NCBI GenBank assembly: GCA_015488785.1
Contig: WFNC01000282.1
Location: 1 to 14,375, forward strand
Reading direction: 5' to 3'
Origin: Flavobacteriales bacterium
GTDB lineage: Bacteria; Bacteroidota; Bacteroidia; Flavobacteriales_D; Parvicellaceae
Length of the DNA: 14,375 bases
A program made the translations under genes and the position numbers. Position 1 is the first letter of the stretch. Every line of letters starts with the position of its first letter. The notes below the pieces were generated by a model that was not told the origin of the DNA, searched no databases, and was given only the letters and a program-made list of their open reading frames with translations. Shown here piece after piece: positions 1 to 7,769 of the stretch.

Positions 1-188
1 CCTTTAGGATATACAAAGGTCAAAATAATTCTAAAGAAATTTTGAAAAAGATATTTTATTCTTGAAAAAAAACTTACCATAATTTATTTTACTTTTTAAT
101 ACTAAACACCAAATATAGACAAAATAACATTTAAATTGAATTATACATAGTATAATGTTAAACCTTTTTTGTATCATTAAAATAATCC

Positions 189-1688
189 TCACTTGTTCCG
201 AGCGAATACTCTATGCTTAATATTTTTCAACAAACCATTAAACTCTTCAGAAACAGAAGTCAAACTTATTAAGCTTAGGTAAATTAAACTTAAAAGAATT
301 GAATTAAATGCGATTTCTACAAGCTGATTTTGAAAAAGCATTGGTTTTATTTCAAAGATTATAACAACCGTCATTGTTATAGCCAGTAAACTAAAATGTT
401 TTATAGTCAAAGAATTCATGTTAAGTAATTTAAAAACTAAAACATAACGAATAAAAGAATAAATAGAAATAGTTAAGGCTGTTGCTAGTGCTGCACCTAC
501 TATACCATATAAAGGAATAAAAATATAATTAAACAATACTGTCATCCCTAGTAACACAGGAAATAAAAACAATGAAAACCTATAATATTTAGTTGCTGAC
601 AAAACCCCATGACTATAACCAAAAAATAAATCTAAAATCTTAGACATACCAATAAAAAGTACAACATATTTACCTCCAGCATAAATAACACCATTAGGAA
701 TTAAGCCGAACAATAAATCTAAATTATACCAAATTAGCAATAAAAAGAAAATACTAATTAACGCTCCATTAATTGCTGATTTTTTATAGATTTCCTCCAG
801 TTTTTGAACCTTATTCTCTGTTGCCATTTTAGCCATTAACGGAAAAAGCAATTGCACCATAATTTTGGCGGGCATTTCAATTATTGATGCAATAAAAAAA
901 GAAATAGCATAAACTCCAATAAACCCATAAACATTTTCACCTGTAATCAAAAACTCATGAATCATTAGTGTATCTATCTTAGACATTAAAATAACACCAC
1001 CTGTTCCTACTACTAAGAACAGAGAATATTTTATTATTTCTCTTTTTGTAGGGTGAGAAAAGAAAGTTAAATTAAATGAAAACCCCCTTATTTTAACAAT
1101 ATACAAAGATAGAACAATCACTTCCCCTAAAAATAAAGAAGCGTAAACTACAAAAAGCGTATAAAAGTCAATTAAATTATAAGCATATAAAACTAGCAAT
1201 AGAGTAAATAACAATCTTATAATTACATTTTTTAAAATTGAAAAAACAAATACTTTAGATAACGCCAACAATATCCCTTCTAAAATATACAAATAAACAT
1301 TTGCGAATACTAACAATATAAATGGAAAAATATATTCTTTATCTATATTTTCAGACGTAAAAATAAAAAGATTGTAATGAATGCTCAAGTAGAAATAACT
1401 TATAAAAATTAGAAATAAAAAAGCAGGAATCAACAGTATAAATGATATAAAACCATTTTCTTCTCTATGCGTTTTAAATCGATGTAAAAATCGGCTAGAA
1501 AGATTATTTGCACCAATCATTATGAATGGGATTATCAGAATTGACAAATCAAAATAATATTTAATTATTCCTATTTCTACTTCTGAAAGAATAGATGTTT
1601 GTAACCATAAAACATTAAACGCCCCGATAATTATACCTAGATAATTAACAATAGAAGTTTTTATGGTCTCTTTTATTACGACTCCCAT
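189..1688 (-). CDS. Wzx-type polysaccharide/oligosaccharide flippase (MATE/MVF superfamily)
   Basis: A 499-residue polytopic membrane protein, almost entirely hydrophobic segments joined by short basic loops; by eye about 12-14 transmembrane helices (for example near residues 13-30, 45-60, 80-104, 119-142, 150-171, 177-199, 220-237, 255-272, 306-323, 372-392, 396-418, 430-447, 460-478). Length and hydropathy match Wzx/RfbX-type exporters, which flip undecaprenyl-linked saccharides from the cytoplasmic to the periplasmic face. Typical family features are the charged segment after the second helix (residues 65-78) and the central run around 270-295 (EMPAKIMVQLLFPLMAKMA), which resembles the family's conserved mid-protein segment. 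The ATG directly abuts the stop of the upstream glycosyltransferase, so translation is probably coupled. It is the last gene of the three-gene unit. Substrate cannot be inferred. The family assignment is solid; a lipid-linked sugar as cargo is inferred from the neighbours. Confidence 0.85.
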   Translation of the reverse strand: MGVVIKETIKTSIVNYLGIIIGAFNVLWLQTSILSEVEIGIIKYYFDLSILIIPFIMIGANNLSSRFLHRFKTHREENGFISFILLIPAFLFLIFISYFYLSIHYNLFIFTSENIDKEYIFPFILLVFANVYLYILEGILLALSKVFVFSILKNVIIRLLFTLLLVLYAYNLIDFYTLFVVYASLFLGEVIVLSLYIVKIRGFSFNLTFFSHPTKREIIKYSLFLVVGTGGVILMSKIDTLMIHEFLITGENVYGFIGVYAISFFIASIIEMPAKIMVQLLFPLMAKMATENKVQKLEEIYKKSAINGALISIFFLLLIWYNLDLLFGLIPNGVIYAGGKYVVLFIGMSKILDLFFGYSHGVLSATKYYRFSLFLFPVLLGMTVLFNYIFIPLYGIVGAALATALTISIYSFIRYVLVFKLLNMNSLTIKHFSLLAITMTVVIIFEIKPMLFQNQLVEIAFNSILLSLIYLSLISLTSVSEEFNGLLKNIKHRVFARNK

Positions 1689-2603
1689 TTAATTAGACTC
1701 TAAATTAGTCAACAAACCTTTAGACACCCAATACCTAAACTTAATTAACATTTTAGATTTTGCAGGTTGTAATTTTAAACAATAGAAAATACTTAAAATA
1801 ATAGTTGCAGTCCATTTATAAACCTCGATGACTATTCTAATCCAATAATTAATTTTACCTTCATTTTTTGTCCTTACTTTTTCGCTTATTCCTATTCCTA
1901 ATGCTTGTTTTTTAATAAAGGAGATATTTAATCTCGCTTCTGGAACAACATGATGGACAAAAATATTTGGAAAGTAATAAATTGGAGCCCCAAGTTCTTT
2001 TATCCTAAAAAACAAGTCCTTTTCTTCTCCTCCCATTAAGTTTTTTGCAGAGCGCCCTAACTTAACATTAAATAATCCTACCTTATCTAATACAGCTTTT
2101 GAAAATCCCATATTTGCCCCTATAGGGTATTTACTATTCTTAAATAACTTTACATCATTACCAAGATCAATGACAGACATTAACGGCATCAAATACTTAG
2201 ACATCCAATTTGGAAGAGGAACTTCTAAAAAAGGTTTTATTTTACCTCCAAATCCCAATAATTTATCATCATATATACTTAAATATTTTTTTAATTCTTT
2301 AATGTAATTTTCATCTAAAAAAGCATCATCATCTATAAAGACTAAATAATCCCCAACAGATTCTTTCACTCCTCTATTTCGAGCATAAGACAGACCTTGA
2401 TTTGTCTCTAAAAAAGAATACACATTTTTATCTTTATGCTTTTTTATAAATTCTTCTAGAATTATAGCTGTACTATCCGTCGATTTGTTATTGACTACTA
2501 TCAACTCCCAATCTTCTTTAGAAGCGCTTTGATTGACAACACTATCTAAACAATGAATTAGATATTTTTCTCGATTATATGTAGATACTATAATTGAAAT
2601 CAT
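1689..2603 (-). CDS. Family 2 glycosyltransferase, membrane-associated
   Basis: A 304-residue protein with a clear GT-A (GT2) domain. The N-terminal strand ISIIVSTYNR (2-11) is the nucleotide-sugar binding start, NQGLSYARNRG lies at 68-78, and the metal-binding DXD motif is FIDDD at 89-93. The acidic catalytic region GGEEKDLFFR is at 191-200, where the family usually has G-E-D. A hydrophobic stretch at about 258-277 could anchor the C-terminus in the membrane; a basic tail follows. It should transfer a sugar from a nucleotide donor to a lipid-linked or protein acceptor on the cytoplasmic face; donor and acceptor are unknown. Its ATG overlaps the end of the yfhO-family gene by four bases (ATGA) and its stop abuts the flippase start, so all three are almost certainly one transcript with coupled translation. 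It lacks the two C-terminal helices of CsbB-type polyprenyl-phosphate transferases. Confidence 0.9.
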   Translation of the reverse strand: MISIIVSTYNREKYLIHCLDSVVNQSASKEDWELIVVNNKSTDSTAIILEEFIKKHKDKNVYSFLETNQGLSYARNRGVKESVGDYLVFIDDDAFLDENYIKELKKYLSIYDDKLLGFGGKIKPFLEVPLPNWMSKYLMPLMSVIDLGNDVKLFKNSKYPIGANMGFSKAVLDKVGLFNVKLGRSAKNLMGGEEKDLFFRIKELGAPIYYFPNIFVHHVVPEARLNISFIKKQALGIGISEKVRTKNEGKINYWIRIVIEVYKWTATIILSIFYCLKLQPAKSKMLIKFRYWVSKGLLTNLESN

Positions 2604-5278
2604 TCTTCTGTAATTTCATTAGCCGATTTATATTCCTGATAAATAGAATATACAAAGATTAACAGAATCAAAACGAAAAATATTGGAGAAACCCAAGAAG
2701 CAATGTCATACGATTTTGAAACATATTTAAATTCAATTTTATGGTTTCCTTTTGGAATTTCTAACCCTCTTAATATATAATTAGCTCTAAAAAAATCGAC
2801 AGGATTTCCATCTATAAAAGCATGCCAACTCGGCTTATAATATATTTCAGAAAATATTGTTAATTGTGGTGTTTTTGAGGTAAAGTTGTAAGTAAGATGA
2901 TTAGGCTTATAATCAATCAATTCTATTGATGCTGCTGTATCTCTATTTGAAATTTCGGAATTAAATAGCCTTACAAATCTTTTATCTACAATCGCAGTTT
3001 CTGCGGGATTAAAACCATTGTCTTCACTTAAAGCGGCAATTTCTTCGTTAGCATCTTCAACAATTTTAACATTGTTAACAAACCAAGCATTGCCAAGCGC
3101 TGTTGGTCTAGCCTGAGAAAGTGTATTATTCTGTTCTCTAGTCTCTTTACTATTTTGATACTGAACAATGTATTTAGCATTTAGCATATCTAAAACTTTC
3201 TGATTATTTCTACTTAAGCAAGAATCAATTATTTCTTGATAGCGTTTTAGTTTAGCTCCATGATAACCTCCTATAGATTTATAAAAATAACTGGTTCTGG
3301 ATTCATTAAATGGATTACTAACAGAAAAAACTCTAAAATTTGAATTCAAATTTAAGACACCAAATCGAATAGCATCCATTCGCCTTTTCGATAATCCGTC
3401 TTCACTTTCTTCTTTTACAATCGCTAATTTACGTTTTATCTTTTCTATAATTTCAGGGTGATTAGCAGTTTCTTGATTGAATATTTGTTCATCTCCCGAG
3501 AAAATATCGTAAGGAATAACTCCTTTTTCTTTTTCTTCCCAAAAACGACTATCTTCATAGTCTGCGCTATTTATATAGCCTGTATTTATACTCCATAAAT
3601 CAGAAAGAATTAGAATACCTAATCCAAGACTTAGTAATGTTAGGTTTAACTTAGACTTTAAATATCCAAAAACTAAAACTATTGCAAGAAAGACAAATAT
3701 CAATCCTCTCCAAATATTAGAAGAGAAAATAGAAACCCTTACTTTCTTCAACAATGGATAGTAATCATTATTATAAAACGACAATGTACTCATTTGTTCC
3801 TGAGCACTCATATCTGGACTCGCTTTTTCTAAATATTCTGCTGTCAAATTTCCTTGCCCATTTGGAAAAAAATTAAAAAAAGAATCGGGAGTTATTAGCA
3901 ACAAAAGTAAAAAACCAATAAATACAGCCGAAACAATATAAAATTTATTAATTTCTTTTAAAATAATTTCTTTCTTGATTACTAACGTTCTTAAAAATAA
4001 AGCAGCTAATAAAGGTAGTGTAAACTCAACAATAACTAATGCCATACTTACAGTTCTAAACTTATTATAACCTGGTACATAATCTAAAAATAGATTCGTA
4101 AACCACATCATATTTTTACCCCAAGCAAGAAATATTGCTAAAATCGAGACTCCTAACAAAGTCCACTTCAATACCCCATCAACATAAAACAGGGCTAACA
4201 ATGCAAAAAACACGATTATTATACCAACATAATCATTTCCTGATGTAAAACTTTGATTCCCCCAGTAAGAAGTCTCATTTGCTATTCTATTAAAAACTTG
4301 CTGTTTAACTTGCGGTATCATATTTCCCGACAACAAATCTAGATTATCTTCAGAAACAGCTTCTTCATGCAACAGAAACAGAGGTAAATTCCCGCCTCCT
4401 TTTACATAAGGTAGCATCAAGCTAAACGTCTCTCCTGTTCCGTAACTCCATGCAGTTGCATAATCTCTATCTAAGCCAGATGTTTTAACACCTGTATTAT
4501 CGACCAATTCACTTTTACCCCTGGTAGATTTCGCTCCATATTCTATAGTCCCCCATAAACTCCCTAAATTTGTCAATATAGAAAACACTGAAAATAAGAC
4601 TAAAACTCCAGAAACAATAAAAAAAGATTTCAAATCTTTTCTTTTAACATAATTGATAAACTCACCGACAACAACAAATAAAATAATAAAAACTAAGTAA
4701 TAAGTAATTTGTAAATGATTCGCACGCAAAATCATTCCTAAAAAAATAGAAAACAGACTAGCACCAAGTAATAGTTTCTTACGATAAGACAATATAACCC
4801 CCGCTAATATTGGAGCCATTAAAGCGATAGCAAAAGCTTTTGAAACGTGTCCTGCTTGAATGATAACAAAGAAATAGGTTGAAAAAGCAAAAGCTATCGC
4901 TCCTACAATCGCCATTCTAAAATCTACTTTTAAACTAAGCAATAAGATATAAAAACCTAACATATACAACCATACAATACTTATGGGGCGGGGTAACCCT
5001 AATGAGAGTATTGTAATCAGAGACATCATTGGGTTATTATGCTTAACCGAAATTTGATCTGCTGGCATCCCCCCAAACATTGAATTTGTCCACAAAGCTT
5101 CACTTCCACTTTCCTCCCTAAAGTCTTCAATTTCTTTAGACATCCCTCGCCATGTCTTAACATCGTGAGCAACAATCGTATACCCTTCCAAAGCTGGATG
5201 AAAATAGGCGACAGAAATAGACAGAAATATACCTAATGCTAATAAATGAGGTAAAAAAGCCTTAAAATTTAAATTCAT
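2600..5278 (-). CDS. YfhO-family membrane protein (putative GT-C type glycosyltransferase)
   Basis: An 892-residue protein with the YfhO (Pfam YfhO) layout: a first membrane helix at about 8-26, and a periplasmic loop with conserved-looking acidic positions and the block TNSMFGGMPADQ (64-75). A series of helices fills the first 550 residues or so, then a large soluble segment with a beta-sandwich-like end (IFSEIYYKPSWHAFIDG and on), and a last helix at about 862-880. Asp39, in the first extracytoplasmic loop, sits where GT-C enzymes usually place the catalytic acid. In Bacillus and Listeria, YfhO proteins transfer sugar from a polyprenyl-phosphate carrier to lipoteichoic acid outside the cell. 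Bacteroidota have no lipoteichoic acid, so the acceptor here is unknown. It is the first gene of the minus-strand unit and diverges from the rhodanese gene. I could not find a convincing promoter for it in 5279-5450. Confidence 0.85.
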   Translation of the reverse strand: MNLNFKAFLPHLLALGIFLSISVAYFHPALEGYTIVAHDVKTWRGMSKEIEDFREESGSEALWTNSMFGGMPADQISVKHNNPMMSLITILSLGLPRPISIVWLYMLGFYILLLSLKVDFRMAIVGAIAFAFSTYFFVIIQAGHVSKAFAIALMAPILAGVILSYRKKLLLGASLFSIFLGMILRANHLQITYYLVFIILFVVVGEFINYVKRKDLKSFFIVSGVLVLFSVFSILTNLGSLWGTIEYGAKSTRGKSELVDNTGVKTSGLDRDYATAWSYGTGETFSLMLPYVKGGGNLPLFLLHEEAVSEDNLDLLSGNMIPQVKQQVFNRIANETSYWGNQSFTSGNDYVGIIIVFFALLALFYVDGVLKWTLLGVSILAIFLAWGKNMMWFTNLFLDYVPGYNKFRTVSMALVIVEFTLPLLAALFLRTLVIKKEIILKEINKFYIVSAVFIGFLLLLLITPDSFFNFFPNGQGNLTAEYLEKASPDMSAQEQMSTLSFYNNDYYPLLKKVRVSIFSSNIWRGLIFVFLAIVLVFGYLKSKLNLTLLSLGLGILILSDLWSINTGYINSADYEDSRFWEEKEKGVIPYDIFSGDEQIFNQETANHPEIIEKIKRKLAIVKEESEDGLSKRRMDAIRFGVLNLNSNFRVFSVSNPFNESRTSYFYKSIGGYHGAKLKRYQEIIDSCLSRNNQKVLDMLNAKYIVQYQNSKETREQNNTLSQARPTALGNAWFVNNVKIVEDANEEIAALSEDNGFNPAETAIVDKRFVRLFNSEISNRDTAASIELIDYKPNHLTYNFTSKTPQLTIFSEIYYKPSWHAFIDGNPVDFFRANYILRGLEIPKGNHKIEFKYVSKSYDIASWVSPIFFVLILLIFVYSIYQEYKSANEITEE

Positions 5279-5382
5279 ATCTTATTTTTTTATACAAGTT
5301 GTAAAGATAGAAAAAAAAGTACACCTATTATTTTAATCATTAAAAAATTGACAGTAACTAAAAACTATCAATAAATGACCTT

Positions 5383-5399
5383 TGTAACATCTGTAACAT
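5383..5399 (+). repeat. Direct repeat TGTAACAT x2 upstream of the rhodanese gene
   Basis: TGTAACAT occurs at 5383-5390 and 5392-5399, 9 bases from start to start, in the 172-base gap between the divergent yfhO-family and rhodanese genes. It lies about 20-40 bases upstream of a weak -7-like element. It could be an operator or simply AT-rich chance. Confidence 0.35.
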
Positions 5400-5419
5400 A
5401 AATAACAAATAAAATATTA

Positions 5420-5427
5420 GATATTTG
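5420..5427 (+). promoter_or_regulatory. Weak Bacteroidota -7-like element (GATATTTG)
   Basis: GATATTTG matches the TAnnTTTG consensus at five of six defined positions and lies 23 bases before the rhodanese ATG. No TTG element is found at the usual upstream spacing, so this call is tentative. Confidence 0.3.
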
Positions 5428-5450
5428 CACCATATAAATAACACATAACT

Positions 5451-5882
5451 ATGAAATTACTAATTAAATCAATTGCACTTCTCTCTTTATTTTCTCTAGC
5501 GTCTTGCGGAGAAGGGGAAGCTCAAGAACAAAACGCTAACCATCAAAAAGCAGAAGCTACACACGAACAGCATGCTGAAAAAACAATTGCTAAGAATGTA
5601 AATGTTGCTGAATTCAAAAAACTTATAGAAAGTGGAAAAGGAGTGCTTATTGACGTCAGAACTCCAGGAGAGTTTAATAGTGGAAATATTGAAGGAGCCA
5701 AAAACATAAATATAGCCGGAGATTTTACAAATCAAATTCAAAAACTAGATAAGAACGTTCCTGTTTATGTTTACTGCCGCTCAGGTGGTAGAAGTGGAAG
5801 AGCAATGCAACAGATGAAAGGAATGGGATTTAAAGAAATTTATAACCTTTCTGGAGGAATGGGAGCTTGGTCTAGACAATAA
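5451..5882 (+). CDS. Rhodanese-domain lipoprotein
   Basis: A 143-residue exported lipoprotein with a single rhodanese domain. A short signal peptide ends in a lipobox LASC, with the lipidated Cys at residue 19. A polar, His-containing linker follows (about 20-47; His31, His38, His41). The rhodanese fold covers about 50-142: LIDVRTPGEF (66-75) is the CH2A-like motif, and the active-site loop CRSGGRS (109-115) has Cys109 as the persulfide-forming residue. The seven-residue loop fits sulfur-type rhodaneses rather than Cdc25-type phosphatases. The closing GGMGAW is also typical. It should transfer or carry sulfane sulfur in the periplasm, or keep thiols in a given redox state; partners are unknown. 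It is monocistronic, diverges from the glycosylation genes, and ends at a strong terminator. The acidic residues expected straight after the lipidated Cys for surface export in flavobacteria are only partly present (GEGEAQ). Confidence 0.92.
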   Translation: MKLLIKSIALLSLFSLASCGEGEAQEQNANHQKAEATHEQHAEKTIAKNVNVAEFKKLIESGKGVLIDVRTPGEFNSGNIEGAKNINIAGDFTNQIQKLDKNVPVYVYCRSGGRSGRAMQQMKGMGFKEIYNLSGGMGAWSRQ

Positions 5883-5900
5883 AATAATACCAACGATAAT

Positions 5901-5938
5901 AAAAAAGCCATTATAGAATAACTATAATGGCTTTTTTT
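5901..5938. terminator. Strong intrinsic terminator, probably bidirectional
   Basis: A perfect 10-bp stem GCCATTATAG / CTATAATGGC (5907-5916 and 5922-5931) with a 5-base loop is flanked by A6 on the left and T7 on the right, so the helix can extend to 16 bp. It begins 18 bases after the rhodanese stop. The A-tract on the left gives a U-tract for transcripts from the minus strand too, so it could also end the convergent flavoprotein gene, whose stop is about 70 bases away. Confidence 0.9.
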
Positions 5939-6007
5939 ATTAATTACTTTTAAAACTAATCTATTTTTTTCTCGTAAAGCAAATCAATTATATCAATATT
6001 TTTGTTT

Positions 6008-7558
6008 CTAACTTTCAGTAAAGTCGAAAGTATTTTCTACTTCTGAATCAGGATTACTAATCAATGATTGCAATGGAGTACAAACTCCACTTACGCAACT
6101 ATACGCTTTTAAATCATCTTTAAAAATCGAAGACTTAAATACCGACTCATTCATTAGCATTCTAACACATTCTTGAATTCCTTCTATAATTGACGGATGT
6201 GGATGAACTAAATTAGCCAATAATTTAATACTCTCTCCTGTCTTAATCAACAATGCAACTGCTTGAATTGCACTAGAAGCGTGCTCTCCAATAGCCCTCA
6301 TTCCAAGGACTTTCATTTCGTTATCGTTAGTTACTATTATTTTGAAAAACCCTTGTGTTTTTCGCATTGCAATTGCTCTAGCTATACATGAGAAATTTAT
6401 TTTAACGACTTTTACTTCCAATCCTCTTTCTGCACATTGTTTTTCATTCAACCCCACCGATGCTACCTCTGGCTCTAAAAACATGATTGTACTTATATTA
6501 TCGTAAGAAAGTGGTGTTGTTTTCTTACCAAAAATTTTCTCTACTGCTTGTCTTCCTTCAAGCTCTCCCATATTAACTAAGGCTATTTTTCCAGTCGCAT
6601 CACCAACTGCAAAAATATTTGAAACATTAGTTTTGGTATCTACATCTCCAATATGACGTCCTCGCTGGCTCATTTTCACCCCAGCATTCCCCATATTTAA
6701 ACCACTAACATTAAGTTCTCTTCCTATAGATAATAAAGCTTTTTCAACTCTTATAACTTCTCTTCTTCCATCTTCGTAAGACAATTCATATTCCACTTCC
6801 CCGTCAACAACTTCTAATCTTTCTAACTTGGAACTATGATGAATCGTTACTCCATGTTTTTCCAAATTACCTTCTACCATACTTGAAATATCTTCATCTT
6901 CGAATGGTAAAATATGATCTGCTCTATCAATTAAGTAAACTTTTGTTTTGCCAAAATTTGAGAATATTGTTGCATACTCACAACCAATAACTCCTGCCCC
7001 AACAATTACCAAGCTTTTAGGATAATCATGAATGTGATCAATTCCGTTACTGGTCATTATTATTTTCTCATCGACATCGGTATTTGGCAATTTCCTAGGC
7101 TTACTACCTGTTGCTATAATTGTATAATCGGCATGAATTTCTTTTGTCTTACCATTTCCTTTATCAATAAAAATTGTTGTATTATCAATAAAACTCCCTA
7201 TTCCTTTTTCATAATGAAATAATTTTTTAGTCCTGTTCTCTAGTAATTTTATATGACTCGAATATTGAATTTTACGTTCAAACAAGGCTTCTTTTACCGT
7301 TTTTTGAACCTCTTCCCAACTGATTTCAAATCGACTTCTTCCAACTGAAACGATGGTCTCATTTATTGATTTTACTTTTTGAGAAACCTCCCAAAGTGTC
7401 TTAGACGACAGTGCGCCATTGTAAAGTCCTGCTCCTCCAATTTTATCTTTTTCAATTAATAAAACTCTCTTCCCAAAATCAACTGCTCTCATTGCAGCAG
7501 CATAACCTGCTGGTCCTGCCCCTATTATACACAAATCGTACTTTTCTAAATCTTTCAT
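6008..7558 (-). CDS. Dihydrolipoamide dehydrogenase-like flavoprotein lacking the redox disulfide
   Basis: A 516-residue class I pyridine nucleotide-disulfide oxidoreductase by fold. It has FAD motif GAGPAG (13-18), ATG (150-152 region), NAD(P) motif GAGVIG (187-192) with Asp211 at the end of the second strand favouring NAD, the second FAD motif AVGD (317-320), and a C-terminal dimerisation domain with the catalytic HPHPSIIE (452-459). The usual GGxCxxxxC-IPSK active site reads GGAGLYNGALSSK (41-53): the two cysteines are Gly44 and Ala49, so classical disulfide chemistry at that site is impossible. About 30 residues beyond the His-Glu motif the tail holds CVSGVC (Cys488, Cys493), also a CxxxxC spacing. 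True E3 activity is therefore unlikely. An NAD(P)H transhydrogenase or diaphorase-like role, or dithiol exchange using the tail, are possibilities. No 2-oxoacid dehydrogenase genes are nearby. I checked the key codons directly. Confidence 0.85.
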   Translation of the reverse strand: MKDLEKYDLCIIGAGPAGYAAAMRAVDFGKRVLLIEKDKIGGAGLYNGALSSKTLWEVSQKVKSINETIVSVGRSRFEISWEEVQKTVKEALFERKIQYSSHIKLLENRTKKLFHYEKGIGSFIDNTTIFIDKGNGKTKEIHADYTIIATGSKPRKLPNTDVDEKIIMTSNGIDHIHDYPKSLVIVGAGVIGCEYATIFSNFGKTKVYLIDRADHILPFEDEDISSMVEGNLEKHGVTIHHSSKLERLEVVDGEVEYELSYEDGRREVIRVEKALLSIGRELNVSGLNMGNAGVKMSQRGRHIGDVDTKTNVSNIFAVGDATGKIALVNMGELEGRQAVEKIFGKKTTPLSYDNISTIMFLEPEVASVGLNEKQCAERGLEVKVVKINFSCIARAIAMRKTQGFFKIIVTNDNEMKVLGMRAIGEHASSAIQAVALLIKTGESIKLLANLVHPHPSIIEGIQECVRMLMNESVFKSSIFKDDLKAYSCVSGVCTPLQSLISNPDSEVENTFDFTES

Positions 7559-7569
7559 TGGTTTCGTTT

Positions 7570-7595
7570 CTGTAAATTTCGATACTAATTTACAG
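7570..7595. other. Inverted repeat in the flavoprotein leader
   Basis: CTGTAAATT (7570-7578) and AATTTACAG (7587-7595) form a perfect 9-bp stem with an 8-base loop. On the plus strand it is followed by T6, so it looks like a terminator for antisense transcription. On the minus strand it sits about 12 bases before the flavoprotein ATG and overlaps the stop of the degraded frame at 7590-7757. It could be a leader hairpin, an operator, or a terminator; nothing in the sequence decides. Confidence 0.4.
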
Positions 7596-7757
7596 TTTTT
7601 TAATTAAATTATAAACTGCCTTTGTTTTTTTCTTACCTTTTTCTTCTTTAAATACAAAGAGTGACTCTTTAGAAATATTCAGATCGATTGACTTCTATTT
7701 TATATCTAGAACATTAATCTCAACACCGTTTTCCAGAAACTTTTTAAGAATCTGCAT
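7590..7757 (-). pseudogene. Possible remnant of a small gene, interrupted by an in-frame TAG
   Basis: Reading from the ATG at 7757 gives 20 codons (MQILKKFLENGVEINVLDIK), a TAG at 7695-7697, then 34 further sense codons beginning KSIDLNISKESLFVF and ending in KAVYNLIKKL before TAA. In DNA this AT-rich, a 55-codon span with only one stop and a protein-like mix of residues is more than I would expect by chance. It begins 12 bases after the peroxidase stop and in the same frame. I recognise no family. It may be a decayed small gene, a 20-residue peptide gene followed by non-coding sequence, or pure chance. It occupies most of the gap between the peroxidase and flavoprotein genes, and no promoter is visible. 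Confidence 0.3.
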
Positions 7758-7769
7758 AAACAGAAAAGA

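Noticed and set aside
140..156. Small inverted repeat ATTATAC-ATA-GTATAAT downstream of the flippase gene, considered as its terminator
   Set aside because: Only seven A/T-rich pairs with a 3-base loop and no real U-tract on the minus-strand transcript; the rest of 1-188 shows nothing else I can support.
5348..5353. TTGACA resembling a -33 or -35 element upstream of the rhodanese gene
   Set aside because: No TAnnTTTG lies at a suitable distance downstream, and it is about 100 bases from the ATG.
5496..5741. Open frame antisense to the rhodanese gene
   Set aside because: Lies wholly inside a well-supported gene on the other strand and has no recognisable domain or start context.
7028..7222. 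Plus-strand frame inside the flavoprotein gene
   Set aside because: A shadow of the minus-strand gene with low-complexity Cys/Ile-rich translation.
6008..7558. Annotation as a true dihydrolipoamide dehydrogenase (E3)
   Set aside because: Both redox-active cysteines are absent at the required site and no 2-oxoacid dehydrogenase genes are adjacent.
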